DNA from: Caldilineales bacterium | GTDB taxonomy: Bacteria > Chloroflexota > Anaerolineae > JAAEKA01 | NCBI GenBank assembly: GCA_025055015.1 | Contig: JANWYQ010000105.1 | Location: 1 to 33,754, forward strand | Length of the DNA stretch: 33,754 nucleotides | Direction: 5' to 3' | Shown here: positions 21,807 through 29,145 of the stretch, in pieces | How the letters are laid out: each line of letters starts with the position of its first letter | How positions within the stretch are numbered: position 1 is the first letter of the stretch | Position numbers and translations under genes: made by a program | Notes under the pieces: model-generated | What the model saw: only the letters and a program-made list of their open reading frames with translations | Told to the model about the DNA's origin: nothing | Databases searched by the model: none

Positions 21807-22970
21807 GCTTCCGCCTCTCTTCTCCACTACCTCACCGACCGGCTGCCCGCTATGACCGACCTGCTGGCGCAGCTGGTGAGCATCGAGTCCCCCTCCCTGG
21901 CGCCGGAAACCCAAGGCCCTGTCTTCGACCTTCTGGCCGAGCAGTTGGCTGCGGCCGGCTACGCAGCGCGGCGCTATGCCGGTCGGCGCAGCGGCGGCGT
22001 GTTGTTGGCCCGGCCGGCTCGACGGCGCCGCGGCGCGCCGCTCCAGGTGCTCATCGGCCACACCGACACCGTGTGGCCCGTGGGCACCCTGGCCGACATG
22101 CCCCTGCGGGTGGACCAGGAACGCCTGGCTGGCCCCGGCGCGTTCGACATGAAAGGAGGGCTCGTGCTGGCCCTCTTTGCCCTGCAGGCCCTGCATGACC
22201 TCGGCCTGGAGCCGCAGGTTACCCCCGTGGTGCTCTTCAACTCCGACGAGGAGATCGGGAGCCCCGACTCGCGGGCAACGGTGGCGCGCCTGGCCCGCAT
22301 CGCTGACCGGGTCCTGGTGTTGGAGCCGGCCTATGGCCCCGACGGCCGGCTGAAGACCGCGCGCAAGGGGGTGATGGGCTTCGAGATCGTCGTCACGGGC
22401 AAGGCGGCCCACGCCGGCCTGGCCCCCCAGGAGGGGGTAAGCGCCATCTTGGAGCTGTCCTACGCGGTGCAGAAGCTGTTCGCCCTCAACGACCCTGCCC
22501 GCGGGGTGACGGTCAACGTGGGCGTGGTACATGGGGGCACCCGGCCTAACGTGGTGGCCGCCGAGGCCACCGCGCAGGTGGATGTCCGCGTGCCCACGGC
22601 CGAGGACGGCCGCCGGGTGGCCGACGCCATCCTGGGCCTGCAGCCGACCTTGCCGGGCGCGACGGTGCAGGCGCGGCTGCTCAAGTCCACGCCGCCCCTG
22701 GAGTTCACCCCTCGCAACCAGCGGCTATGGCAGGTCGCTCAGCAGGCGGCGCAGGAGCTGGGCCTAACCCTGGACCACACCACAGCCGGCGGCGCGTCCG
22801 ATGGCAACACCGCCAGCCAGTACACCGCCACCCTGGACGGCTTGGGGCCGGTGGGCGACGGCGCGCACGCGGCCCACGAGTTCGTCTACCTCCCCAGCCT
22901 GCCCCAGCGCGCCGCGCTGCTGGCCCTGCTCCTGTTGGCACCCCCCCTGGATCACCGCTCCCGGTCGTAG
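21804..22970 (+). CDS. M20 family peptidase, glutamate carboxypeptidase (CPG2)-like
   Basis: A 388-residue metallopeptidase of the M20A type. Zinc-site and catalytic motifs are GHTDTVWPVGTL, GPGAFDMKGGLVLAL and NSDEEIGSPDSR, with GKAAHAGLAPQ in the dimer/lid domain and an HEF near the end. The WPVGTL and GPGAFDMKGG wording is close to carboxypeptidase G2, which removes C-terminal glutamate. The GTG start at 21804 fits the family N terminus (LLHYLTDRLPAMTDLLAQLVSIESPS); the ATG at 21852 would cut it. There is no ribosome site, only heptamer repeat. Its 3' end overlaps the convergent reductase by 19 bases. With the ligases it may act on a glutamyl compound. Confidence 0.88.
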   Translation: MASASLLHYLTDRLPAMTDLLAQLVSIESPSLAPETQGPVFDLLAEQLAAAGYAARRYAGRRSGGVLLARPARRRRGAPLQVLIGHTDTVWPVGTLADMPLRVDQERLAGPGAFDMKGGLVLALFALQALHDLGLEPQVTPVVLFNSDEEIGSPDSRATVARLARIADRVLVLEPAYGPDGRLKTARKGVMGFEIVVTGKAAHAGLAPQEGVSAILELSYAVQKLFALNDPARGVTVNVGVVHGGTRPNVVAAEATAQVDVRVPTAEDGRRVADAILGLQPTLPGATVQARLLKSTPPLEFTPRNQRLWQVAQQAAQELGLTLDHTTAGGASDGNTASQYTATLDGLGPVGDGAHAAHEFVYLPSLPQRAALLALLLLAPPLDHRSRS

Positions 22971-23797
22971 CACAGGAAGAGCTGGCCGTCGCCGTCCAGC
23001 GCGTAGCTGTCCCAGTAAAGGCTGTGCAGCCGCAGGCCGACGGCGGGGGAGAGCAGAGGTCCCTGCACCAGGGGCGCAAAGGGATCGCCTCCCACCAGCC
23101 GGCTGACCACCGTCAGGTACATGCGGTCCAGCATGTCGTCCGCCAGCAGCAGGTGCATCACCTGGGGGCCGGTGGCGTTGTAGATCAGGCGGTAGCCCAG
23201 CCGGAACAGGTGCTCCACCAGGGGACGGCCCTCTACGCGGCGCCGGCCGGCGATCACCACCGTGCCCAGCTGCGCCCGCAGCGCCTCCACGCGGGCCGGG
23301 TCCGCCTCCTCGGTGGTGGCGACGATGACGGGTCGTCCCTCCTGCACCAGCGCCGGGGGGATGGGGAACTCCAGGCTGGCGCTGACCACGGCGAAGGCCG
23401 GATGCGGAGGCAGCCCGCGAGCCAGCCGCCACTCCTTCAGGTCGGCGAAACGGGGGTCGTTGTACACCTGCAAGATCTCCTGGCCGCGGCCCTCGGCGTA
23501 CTGGCGCAGGTAGCGGCCGCTGGTCAGGATGACGTCCGCCTGCACTGCCAACTCCTGGAACAGCCGCCAATCCCGCTCGTTGGCGATGGTCTTGGGCAGC
23601 ACCATGTCGGCTCGGCCCGGCTGCGCCACTGCGATGCGGCCGTCGAGGCTCATCACGTAGTTGGTGTAGACGTAGGGGCGGTCGGGGTCGGCCGCCAGCC
23701 GCCGGCGCAGGTCGTGGGCCAGGTAGAGGCCCCGCAACGGCGTCTCCTCGGCGGGCGGAGGGTAGAGGCGAACTAGTGGCGAGCTAAAGTCGGGCAT
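22952..23797 (-). CDS. RibD C-terminal/dihydrofolate reductase-like reductase
   Basis: A 281-residue protein of the RibD-C/DHFR fold. The typical start YVYTNYVMSLDGRIAVAQPG, then DVILTSGRYLRQ, VVSASLEFPIP and the late LVGGDPFAPLV are present. Family members reduce the riboflavin precursor (as RibD C domain) or other pterin-like substrates with NADPH. The deaminase domain of full RibD is absent and no other rib gene is nearby, so the substrate is open. AGAGGAG lies 8 bases before the ATG at 23797, and a promoter is visible upstream. Confidence 0.84.
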   Translation of the reverse strand: MPDFSSPLVRLYPPPAEETPLRGLYLAHDLRRRLAADPDRPYVYTNYVMSLDGRIAVAQPGRADMVLPKTIANERDWRLFQELAVQADVILTSGRYLRQYAEGRGQEILQVYNDPRFADLKEWRLARGLPPHPAFAVVSASLEFPIPPALVQEGRPVIVATTEEADPARVEALRAQLGTVVIAGRRRVEGRPLVEHLFRLGYRLIYNATGPQVMHLLLADDMLDRMYLTVVSRLVGGDPFAPLVQGPLLSPAVGLRLHSLYWDSYALDGDGQLFLCYDRER

Positions 23798-23835
23798 GGC
23801 TGCATCTCCTCTCGACGTCCTCTGTTTCGGGGGGC

Positions 23836-23864
23836 GTTATACCCGTAGCGCGGCGGCTCTGCAA
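23836..23864 (-). promoter_or_regulatory. Promoter of the RibD-C-like gene
   Basis: Minus strand TTGCAG (23864-23859), a 17-base spacer and TATAAC (23841-23836). The leader is about 30 bases. Confidence 0.62.
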
Positions 23865-23966
23865 ACCGGCCGGCTGCGCGGTGGCCAACCGATCTCGACG
23901 GCGGGATGGACCACGGGGTCAAACGCCTGTCTGCCGGGTCGGGGAGAGGGGGACCGGTAAAAAAGT

Positions 23967-24020
23967 CCCCGGAGTTCCTCGGAAACTTGGGGTCTCCGGG
24001 GAACTCCGGGGAAGTGAGAG
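23967..24020. repeat. Decamer-type repeat with a 12-base inverted repeat
   Basis: CCCCGGAGTTCC (23967-23978) pairs exactly with 24000-24011. The right side continues as 10-base units (GGGGTCTCCG, GGGAACTCCG, GGGAAGTGAG). CTCGGAAAC in the loop is shared with the element at 25225-25386. It lies just 3' of tRNA-Pro and may also end its transcript. Confidence 0.7.
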
Positions 24021-24035
24021 AAGTTTCAGACGCTG

Positions 24036-24109
24036 TCGGGGCGAGAGGACTTGAACCTCCGACCTCTTGGACCCGAACCAAGCGCGCTACCGGTCTGCGC
24101 TACGCCCCG
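24036..24109 (-). tRNA. tRNA-Pro (anticodon CGG)
   Basis: A 74-base tRNA on the minus strand. The acceptor stem is CGGGGCG/CGCCCCG, the D stem GCGC/GCGC. The anticodon stem CTTGG/CCAAG carries the loop TTCGGGT (CGG, reading CCG). The T arm is GGAGG-TTCAAGT-CCTCT, and the discriminator is A. The C1-G72 pair at the acceptor end is typical of proline tRNA. CCA is not encoded (ACAG follows). Confidence 0.95.
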
Positions 24110-24120
24110 ATCACATGGCC

Positions 24121-24149
24121 ATTATATGCCCACCGGCCGGATTTGGCAA
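24121..24149 (-). promoter_or_regulatory. Promoter of tRNA-Pro
   Basis: Minus strand TTGCCA (24149-24144), a 17-base spacer and a perfect TATAAT (24126-24121), about 12 bases before the tRNA. Confidence 0.78.
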
Positions 24150-24203
24150 ACGGTAGGTGTCCTAATCGCAGCGCAGCGGCTCCGCCGACCGCCGGCCGCG
24201 AAG

Positions 24204-24231
24204 TTGACAACTTTCCCCAACGGCCTATAAT
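24204..24231 (+). promoter_or_regulatory. Consensus promoter of the TPP riboswitch unit
   Basis: TTGACA (24204-24209), a 16-base spacer and TATAAT (24226-24231); both boxes match consensus exactly. The predicted start near 24238 is about 26 bases before the aptamer. Confidence 0.85.
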
Positions 24232-24263
24232 CGGCGCTAAACCTGCTCGTTGTTTACCAATCG

Positions 24264-24357
24264 CACACGGGGAGCTCGGTGTAGCCGGGCTGAGAGGAGA
24301 GCCGTTCAGCTCTCGACCCGTTGAACCTGATCCGGATAATGCCGGCGCAGGGATGTG
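24264..24357 (+). promoter_or_regulatory. TPP riboswitch (THI element)
   Basis: The conserved core is clear: CGGGGAGC and GCTGAGAGGA in the first half, then ACCCGTTGAACCTGATCCGG, ATAATGCCGGCGCAGGGA and the closing ATGTG that pairs with CACA at the start (P1). TPP binding should stabilise P1 and let the terminator at 24385-24413 form, so expression is switched off when thiamine pyrophosphate is plentiful. Confidence 0.96.
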
Positions 24358-24384
24358 TTAGTAAGACGATATTCACTCTTTTTG

Positions 24385-24413
24385 ACACCCTCTGCCCGGC
24401 AGAGGGTGTTTTT
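24385..24413 (+). terminator. Intrinsic terminator of the TPP riboswitch
   Basis: ACACCCTCTG (24385-24394) pairs with CAGAGGGTGT (24400-24409) around CCCGG, followed by TTTTGTTT. It lies 50 bases before the start codon, the usual place for a riboswitch-controlled terminator. Confidence 0.93.
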
Positions 24414-24462
24414 GTTTCTCCGATCGAAGGTCGGAGCCGAAGGTGGAAGTTGGAGGTGTGCC

Positions 24463-25215
24463 ATGTCGGATCAACTCTATACCCAAGATGCCTCAACCCT
24501 GTTGACGGACCTACGCCGCGACCTGCAGCCGCTGCTGCAGCGCATCACCACCCATCGGTTCTTGACGGCGCTGGAGGAGGGACGGGTGCCCAGAGACGCG
24601 CTGAAGGTCCTCGCCGCCCAGCAGTACCACATCGTGTCGCAGGGGCTACAGAACATCGCGCTGATCTTGGCCCGCTTCGGCAACCAGCCGAGCCGCAAGA
24701 AGCTCAACGACTTCCTGCAGGCCGAGTTCGCCGTGCGCGAGGCCGTGCTGACCTTTGCCCAGGCCTTGGGCATGACCGAGGAGGAGCTACGCACCGCGCC
24801 GGTGGTGGCCGAGGCCCTGATGTTCAGTTACTACGAGACCTTCGTCTGTCTCTACGGCACCGACGCGGACCTGATCACCGCGTTTTACTTCGACGCGCAG
24901 GTGTGGATCGCCAACGCGCTGCGGGTGAGCCGCGCCCTCCAGTCCCGCTATGGCTTTAGCCCTGAGGCGGTGCAGTTCTTCGAGATGTACGCGAACTACC
25001 GTCCCCAGGACGACGAAGTGCTCCCCTACATCCAGGCCGCCTTGGAGCGGGGCACCTCCTTGGGCGACTGCCCCGGCTGCAAGCCGGACGAGATCAACCT
25101 GCAGCTTGCCCTCAACCGGGGCGTCACCGCCCGGCAGATCTGCGAGGCGACACGGCTGCTGCTGGAGTACGAGTGGCACTTCTGGGAGGCGATGGCGCAA
25201 GCGGCGGGGGTGTGA
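24463..25215 (+). CDS. TenA/PqqC-like (heme-oxygenase fold) protein under TPP control
   Basis: The 250-residue, mostly helical protein matches the TenA/THI-4/PqqC fold: HRFLTALEEGRVPRDALKVLAAQQYHIV, then LGMTEEELRTAPVVAEALMFSYYETF, and an aromatic FFEMYANYRPQDDEVLPYIQ helix. The ATG at 24463 has GGAGG 6 bases upstream. A TPP riboswitch with terminator lies directly upstream, so a role in thiamine supply is strongly implied; TenA proteins hydrolyse thiamine breakdown products such as aminopyrimidines. It is not a standard TenA: the FFxxH-D-H metal pattern of diiron relatives is lost (Y and V replace His), and a DCPGC motif is present near residues 205-209. It is the only gene in the unit. Confidence 0.78.
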   Translation: MSDQLYTQDASTLLTDLRRDLQPLLQRITTHRFLTALEEGRVPRDALKVLAAQQYHIVSQGLQNIALILARFGNQPSRKKLNDFLQAEFAVREAVLTFAQALGMTEEELRTAPVVAEALMFSYYETFVCLYGTDADLITAFYFDAQVWIANALRVSRALQSRYGFSPEAVQFFEMYANYRPQDDEVLPYIQAALERGTSLGDCPGCKPDEINLQLALNRGVTARQICEATRLLLEYEWHFWEAMAQAAGV

Positions 25216-25224
25216 GCTGAGGCT

Positions 25225-25386
25225 CCCCTGAGCTCCTCGGAAACGGGAGTTTCTGGGGAGCTCGGGGGAGGTTGGGGGAACGTCAGAGGAGCTGCGGGGA
25301 GGTTGGGGGAGCTCAGGGGAGGTTGAGGAAACTCGGGGGAGGTCGAGGGAACTCGGGGGAACTCGGGGGAGCTAGGGGAGCTCGGA
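25225..25386. repeat. Hairpin followed by a decamer tandem array
   Basis: A 12-pair stem (25225-25236 with 25257-25268, one T-G) carries an inner GAAAC/GTTTC stem. It runs into about thirteen 10-base units such as GGGGAGCTCG, GGGGAGGTTG, GGGGAGCTCA, GGGGAACTCG, with a one-base slip. It lies ten bases after the TenA-like stop and fills most of the gap to the next promoter. Confidence 0.88.
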
Positions 25387-25526
25387 GCCGGTAGAGGGGG
25401 ACTCGACACCGCGCCCTCTCGGATCGGCGACGTTGGCGTGGGCGGTCTGCGCTGCCGGCCAAAGGCTGGCCCAGCTCTGGCCCGGCGCGCCGACTCGGCA
25501 GAGGTCGGGCGACGTCGCGCACCCCC

Positions 25527-25555
25527 TTGACACCGGATCAAAGTGCATGCATAAT
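25527..25555 (+). promoter_or_regulatory. Promoter of the small protein/cold-shock gene pair
   Basis: TTGACA (25527-25532), a 17-base spacer and CATAAT (25550-25555). The leader to the ATG at 25635 is about 73 bases; cold-shock genes often have long leaders. Confidence 0.75.
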
Positions 25556-25634
25556 CGAAGTAGGGACGCAAGCGATGTGGGAAGCGGATGGCCGTTTCGG
25601 CCGTCCTGGTGCGCGGGAGCGCAGGAGGCATGGC

Positions 25635-25886
25635 ATGGCCGCCCTAGTTGAGCCGACACCCCAAGAGGCCCCCCTGGAGGACCGGCACGCCCAGCTGGAG
25701 ATGATGTACGTTGAGGAGTACCTGGCCTTCCGCAAGCTGAGCCGGGAGGCGCTCAACAGGCTACCCGAGGAGGAGCGCAAGGTGATCATGCGAGAGGCCA
25801 TGCTCTATGCCTCGGGCCAGCTAGCCGACGCTGAGACGCGCTCCCGCATGCTGCAGGAGCTGGAGGGCAAGATCTTCCCCATGTGA
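25635..25886 (+). CDS. Small acidic hypothetical protein of 83 residues
   Basis: I do not recognise the family. The ATG at 25635 has a full AGGAGG 6 bases upstream, so the start is well supported; the in-frame ATG at 25575 has none. The protein is helical and charged, with MMYVEEYLAFRKLSREALNRL followed by PEEERKVIMREAMLYASGQL, and no Cys, signal or membrane segment. Its stop TGA overlaps the next start as TGATG, so the two proteins are probably made together. It may be a partner of the cold-shock protein. Confidence 0.72.
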   Translation: MAALVEPTPQEAPLEDRHAQLEMMYVEEYLAFRKLSREALNRLPEEERKVIMREAMLYASGQLADAETRSRMLQELEGKIFPM

Positions 25887-26227
25887 TGGCTGCGGACCGT
25901 TACTTGACCTGTGCTGCGTGCGGCGTGCGCTTCGTTTGGACCGCCCTGGAACAGGCCCAAGCGGAGCGCGCGCCCGATCGGTGCCCCGCCTGCCGCCTTC
26001 TGTTGCCGGCCAACGGCCGCCGCCGTGGGGTGGTGAAGTTCTACAACGCTGCCCGCGGCTGGGGCTTCATCACCCCCACCGAGGGGCCGGAGCTCTTCTT
26101 CCACCGCAGCGGCTTGGTCGGCCCCACGGTCCTGCGCGAGGGCGACCTGGTGGAGTTTGCCGTGGAGCAGACCGCGCGCGGGGCCCAGGCGACAGAGATC
26201 ACCCGCCTGGAGATCGAGGGGGAATGA
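25886..26227 (+). CDS. Zinc-ribbon plus cold-shock domain protein
   Basis: The 113-residue protein has an N-terminal zinc ribbon (LTCAACGVRFVWTALEQAQA, later RCPACR; four Cys) like the small zf-trcl type. A cold-shock domain follows, with RNP1-like VVKFYNAARGWGFI (about 49-62) and RNP2-like LFFHRSGL (about 70-77). Cold-shock domains bind single-stranded RNA or DNA and melt secondary structure. The Trp in GWGFI replaces the usual Tyr/Phe. The start overlaps the previous stop by one base. The 3' end overlaps the convergent glycosyltransferase gene by 29 bases. Confidence 0.87.
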   Translation: MAADRYLTCAACGVRFVWTALEQAQAERAPDRCPACRLLLPANGRRRGVVKFYNAARGWGFITPTEGPELFFHRSGLVGPTVLREGDLVEFAVEQTARGAQATEITRLEIEGE

Positions 26228-27347
26228 GCGCCTCCAGCAGGTCGTCGTAGCGGGGGGCGAGGCAGCGCCAGTCGAACTGCGCCGCCACGGGCCGCAGGCT
26301 GCGCTGCCGCACCTCGTCCGGGTGCTGCGCCGCCCAGGCCAGCCGCCTCGCCAGGTCGTCGGCGTCCCGATACAGACACGCCGTATGCCACGCTGGCGGG
26401 ATCAGCTCCGGGTAGACCAGCCGCTGGGGCAGCAGGGGCCAGGCCTCGCAGTACATGGCCTCCACCACGCTCGCGCCGAAGAACTCGTGTCGCGCGCACG
26501 AGACCACCACGTCCGCGCGCCACAGCCAGGCCGCGTAGGCGGCCGGCTCCTCCACGTAGCCGAACTGCGCCACCCGATCCCCCAGCCACGCCCGCGCCTG
26601 CGTGAACTCCGTCGGCTCCTGCCGGGGGTTCTCCCCCAGGATGGCCACCCGGAACGGAAGGCCCTGGTCCACCAGCCGTCGCAACACGGCGAAGAACTCC
26701 TCCGGCCCCTTGTCGTGCTCCCACCGGTGGTTCCACAGGATGAGCAGGGGCCCCTGTCGCGGCTCCGCCGGCCGCCAGCGGTCCAGCCGCGCCAGGTCCA
26801 GGCCCAGGGGCAGCACCTGGCTCTTGGCCGCAATGCGCGCTGCGTTGTGCAGGTCGTTGAAGTCGGGGTAGTGCTTCAGCAGGTTGGGCAGGGCCGCCAG
26901 AAAGCTGTCCCGGTTGTAGGCGGAGTTCCACAGCACCGCGTCCGCCGCCAGGGCGCTGGTGTAGTTCACGAAGGCGAAGTGCAGGTCCTGGGCGGCGGCC
27001 CGGCGCTGACGGGAGGGAGACCAAGTGGGGTCCACCGGCACGGGTGGATACGCCAGCTGGTTCTCGTGGAAATACACGGCCACCGGCACATTGGCCAGCC
27101 GCGTCCGGGCCAGGCCCAGGAAGGCGGCTAAGTCCAACATGTCGGTGGCCAGCAACACGTCCGGCCGCAGGTCGGAGGCTAAGAGCTGCTCGGCCAGGGT
27201 GACGGCCGCGCCCTGCATGCGCCACTTCCAGAAGCGCCCCGGCAGGGCCAGGAGCTCCACGCGGTGGCGGCTGGCCGCCGCGTAGCCCTCGGCCCAGGCC
27301 CGATGGGAACCGGCAAAGTAGGGCTCGATCAGAAGGACCGTGCGCAT
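26199..27347 (-). CDS. tRNA-queuosine alpha-mannosyltransferase-like glycosyltransferase (DUF3524)
   Basis: The 382-residue GT-B protein opens VLLIEPYFAGSHRAWAEGYA, then LPGRFWKWRMQGAAVTLAEQ, DVLLATDMLDLAAFLGL and YFHENQLAYP. These are hallmarks of the DUF3524/GTDC1 family, whose animal member (QTMAN) adds mannose to queuosine in tRNA-Asp. The C-terminal half has the GT4 nucleotide-sugar pattern ILWNHRWEHDKG and an E-x7-E motif in HEFFGASVVEA. By homology it may decorate queuosine-tRNA in bacteria. The ATG at 27347 fits the family start. It is 62 bases downstream of the S8 lipoprotein gene on the same strand. Confidence 0.86.
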   Translation of the reverse strand: MRTVLLIEPYFAGSHRAWAEGYAAASRHRVELLALPGRFWKWRMQGAAVTLAEQLLASDLRPDVLLATDMLDLAAFLGLARTRLANVPVAVYFHENQLAYPPVPVDPTWSPSRQRRAAAQDLHFAFVNYTSALAADAVLWNSAYNRDSFLAALPNLLKHYPDFNDLHNAARIAAKSQVLPLGLDLARLDRWRPAEPRQGPLLILWNHRWEHDKGPEEFFAVLRRLVDQGLPFRVAILGENPRQEPTEFTQARAWLGDRVAQFGYVEEPAAYAAWLWRADVVVSCARHEFFGASVVEAMYCEAWPLLPQRLVYPELIPPAWHTACLYRDADDLARRLAWAAQHPDEVRQRSLRPVAAQFDWRCLAPRYDDLLEALIPPRSPGG

Positions 27348-27409
27348 GCGTGTCGTCCCGGCCTCTTGGCGCCGGCGGTCGGCTGTAGTTTCCGCAACCG
27401 AGCGGAGGC

Positions 27410-29116
27410 TTAGGGCACCCCGCCTGCCAGGTCGAGCACTCCCCGGCCTAGATCAGGCCGTGGGCCGGCGGTCTTGAGCGCCAAAAACAGCGTCTCCGGC
27501 GCGGTCCCCGCTTCCAGCCACAGCGCCGCCGCGCCGCTCACCATCGGAGTGGCGAACGAAGAGCCCACCCAATAGGCGTAGCCGTCGCGCGTCAAGCTGA
27601 TCACGCCGTAGGGGCAATCGGGCCGGTCCGTCGGGCAGGCGGTGTGGGAGGGCGTGCAGGCCGGGGAGCCGCCGGCCGCCGGCGCGCCGTCGCCGCCGGG
27701 CGCGGCGATGTCGCCGGCGTTGGCGTAGCAGGAGCGCTGGCCCTTCTGGTTGCTGGCCGCCACGCCCACCACGAAGGGGTAGGCCGCCGGGATCTGCGCC
27801 GGCCGCGCGGCGCTGACATCGAAGGAGCGGTTGCCGGCCGCCGCCACCACCGTGCCTCCCCGGGCCACGTACGAGGCCAACAGCATCTCCAGGGCGACGA
27901 TGGGATGGCGGTCGGGCAAGGGCGGCGCGTAGCCGGCGCCGCCGGCGCTGAGAACCCGCCGCATCAAGGGCAACAGGGTGGGCGCAAGGCCGGCGTCCTT
28001 GGGATCGGGCACGCCCAAGCTCAGGTTCACCACCGTGTGGCCCCAGGGCTGCGGCCGCGCTGGATCGGCGCTCTGGGCCATGAAGCGGTTCAGCATGTCC
28101 AGCAGGGTGACCAGGTCCCCCTGGCCTGTGCTGTTCAGCACCTCAACCAGGTGATAGCGGGCGTCCGGCGCCACGCCGAAGGCCAGCCCGGCCACGAACA
28201 CACCGTGGTTGCTCACGTCCCGTAGCCGCAGGTTGGGATAGCTCACCGCCGTCGCCCCTTTGGTCACGCACAACGCCAGCGGCGGCTCGATTTGCCGCAG
28301 GAGGTGCAGTCCGCCGGTCTCAAAGGGCGCAGTGTCGAAGACGGCCACGGTGACGCCCCGGCCTGTGGGCTTAACCGTGCGGCTGCCGGGCTGCAGCGAG
28401 CCGCCCGACACGATGCCCGCCGCCTCGACAAACCCCCATTGCTTCCAGAAGAGGGGCTGGGCTTCCACCGGGCTGCCGCCGCCGGGGCTGCCCTCGATCT
28501 CCCACGGGCTGCCCTCAATCTCCCACGGGCTGCCGACGATAGGGAAGCCGGTGACGTAGTTGGGATCGGCGGCCACCACCACTCCCGCCTCGGCGGCCGC
28601 GGCGTAGACTCGGCTCACCACCTCCGGCACGGGCGTCGCCGCGCCCACGCCGTACAGCTGCACGGCCAGGTCCGCGCTGTCCGGCCAGGGCAGGGGCCCG
28701 GCCGCGACGGCGTCGGCGGCTTGGGGCTTCTGCTCGGGCCGGTCGGGTCGCGCCAGCTTCTCCAGGTAGCTCAGGTCAATAGGCTCCCGCAGCGGCCGCA
28801 GCTCCAGGTCGGGCAGCGCCTCCACCACCTTGGCTACCTCGCTGCGGCGGCCGGTGAGGATCACCTGGCGGGGCAGGAAGAGCTCGCCCGGCTTCAGGTC
28901 GGCGGGGATGGGCGCCTGGCCTGCGCCCTGGGCCAGCGGCACACACCAATCGGCGGGCGGCTCGGTGGGCTTCTCTGGCGACGGGGGCGGCGCAGGGGTG
29001 GCGCCGGGCGGCGGGGGCTGAGGCGTGGGGAGGGGCATGGGCATGCACGCAGCCAACAGCAAGGCCAGGGCCGCCAGGAGCCCTAGGCGCAGGGAAGGAG
29101 AAGAGCGATGGACCAT
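27410..29116 (-). CDS. S8 (subtilisin-like) serine protease lipoprotein
   Basis: The 568-residue protein has a lipoprotein signal peptide with lipobox LAAC (modified Cys C24), then a Pro-rich tether (to about 55), a propeptide-like region and an S8 catalytic domain. The triad is D261 (VAVFDTAP), H304 (SNHGVFVAG) and S520 (GSSFATPMVSG), with the oxyanion N429 in AAAGNRSF. It should be anchored to the outside of the membrane and appears active. AAGGAG lies 8 bases before the ATG at 29116; the open frame further upstream belongs to shadow of the CHAT gene. A seven-residue repeat GSPWEIE lies in the region before the catalytic core. It is 29 bases after the CHAT-TPR gene. Confidence 0.9.
   Translation of the reverse strand: MVHRSSPSLRLGLLAALALLLAACMPMPLPTPQPPPPGATPAPPPSPEKPTEPPADWCVPLAQGAGQAPIPADLKPGELFLPRQVILTGRRSEVAKVVEALPDLELRPLREPIDLSYLEKLARPDRPEQKPQAADAVAAGPLPWPDSADLAVQLYGVGAATPVPEVVSRVYAAAAEAGVVVAADPNYVTGFPIVGSPWEIEGSPWEIEGSPGGGSPVEAQPLFWKQWGFVEAAGIVSGGSLQPGSRTVKPTGRGVTVAVFDTAPFETGGLHLLRQIEPPLALCVTKGATAVSYPNLRLRDVSNHGVFVAGLAFGVAPDARYHLVEVLNSTGQGDLVTLLDMLNRFMAQSADPARPQPWGHTVVNLSLGVPDPKDAGLAPTLLPLMRRVLSAGGAGYAPPLPDRHPIVALEMLLASYVARGGTVVAAAGNRSFDVSAARPAQIPAAYPFVVGVAASNQKGQRSCYANAGDIAAPGGDGAPAAGGSPACTPSHTACPTDRPDCPYGVISLTRDGYAYWVGSSFATPMVSGAAALWLEAGTAPETLFLALKTAGPRPDLGRGVLDLAGGVP
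28485..28532. repeat. 21-base in-gene tandem repeat in the S8 protease
   Basis: Two 21-base units (28485-28505, 28506-28526) differ by one base, and a partial third follows. They encode GSPWEIE twice and then GSP (residues about 195-211), in a linker ahead of the catalytic domain. Confidence 0.85.
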
Positions 29117-29145
29117 GGCATGTGCTCCTTGTGGAAAGGAAAGGG

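Noticed and set aside
18833-22970. Possible selenoproteins next to the tRNA-Sec gene
   Set aside because: I saw no gene in the window interrupted by an in-frame TGA with family resemblance continuing beyond it.
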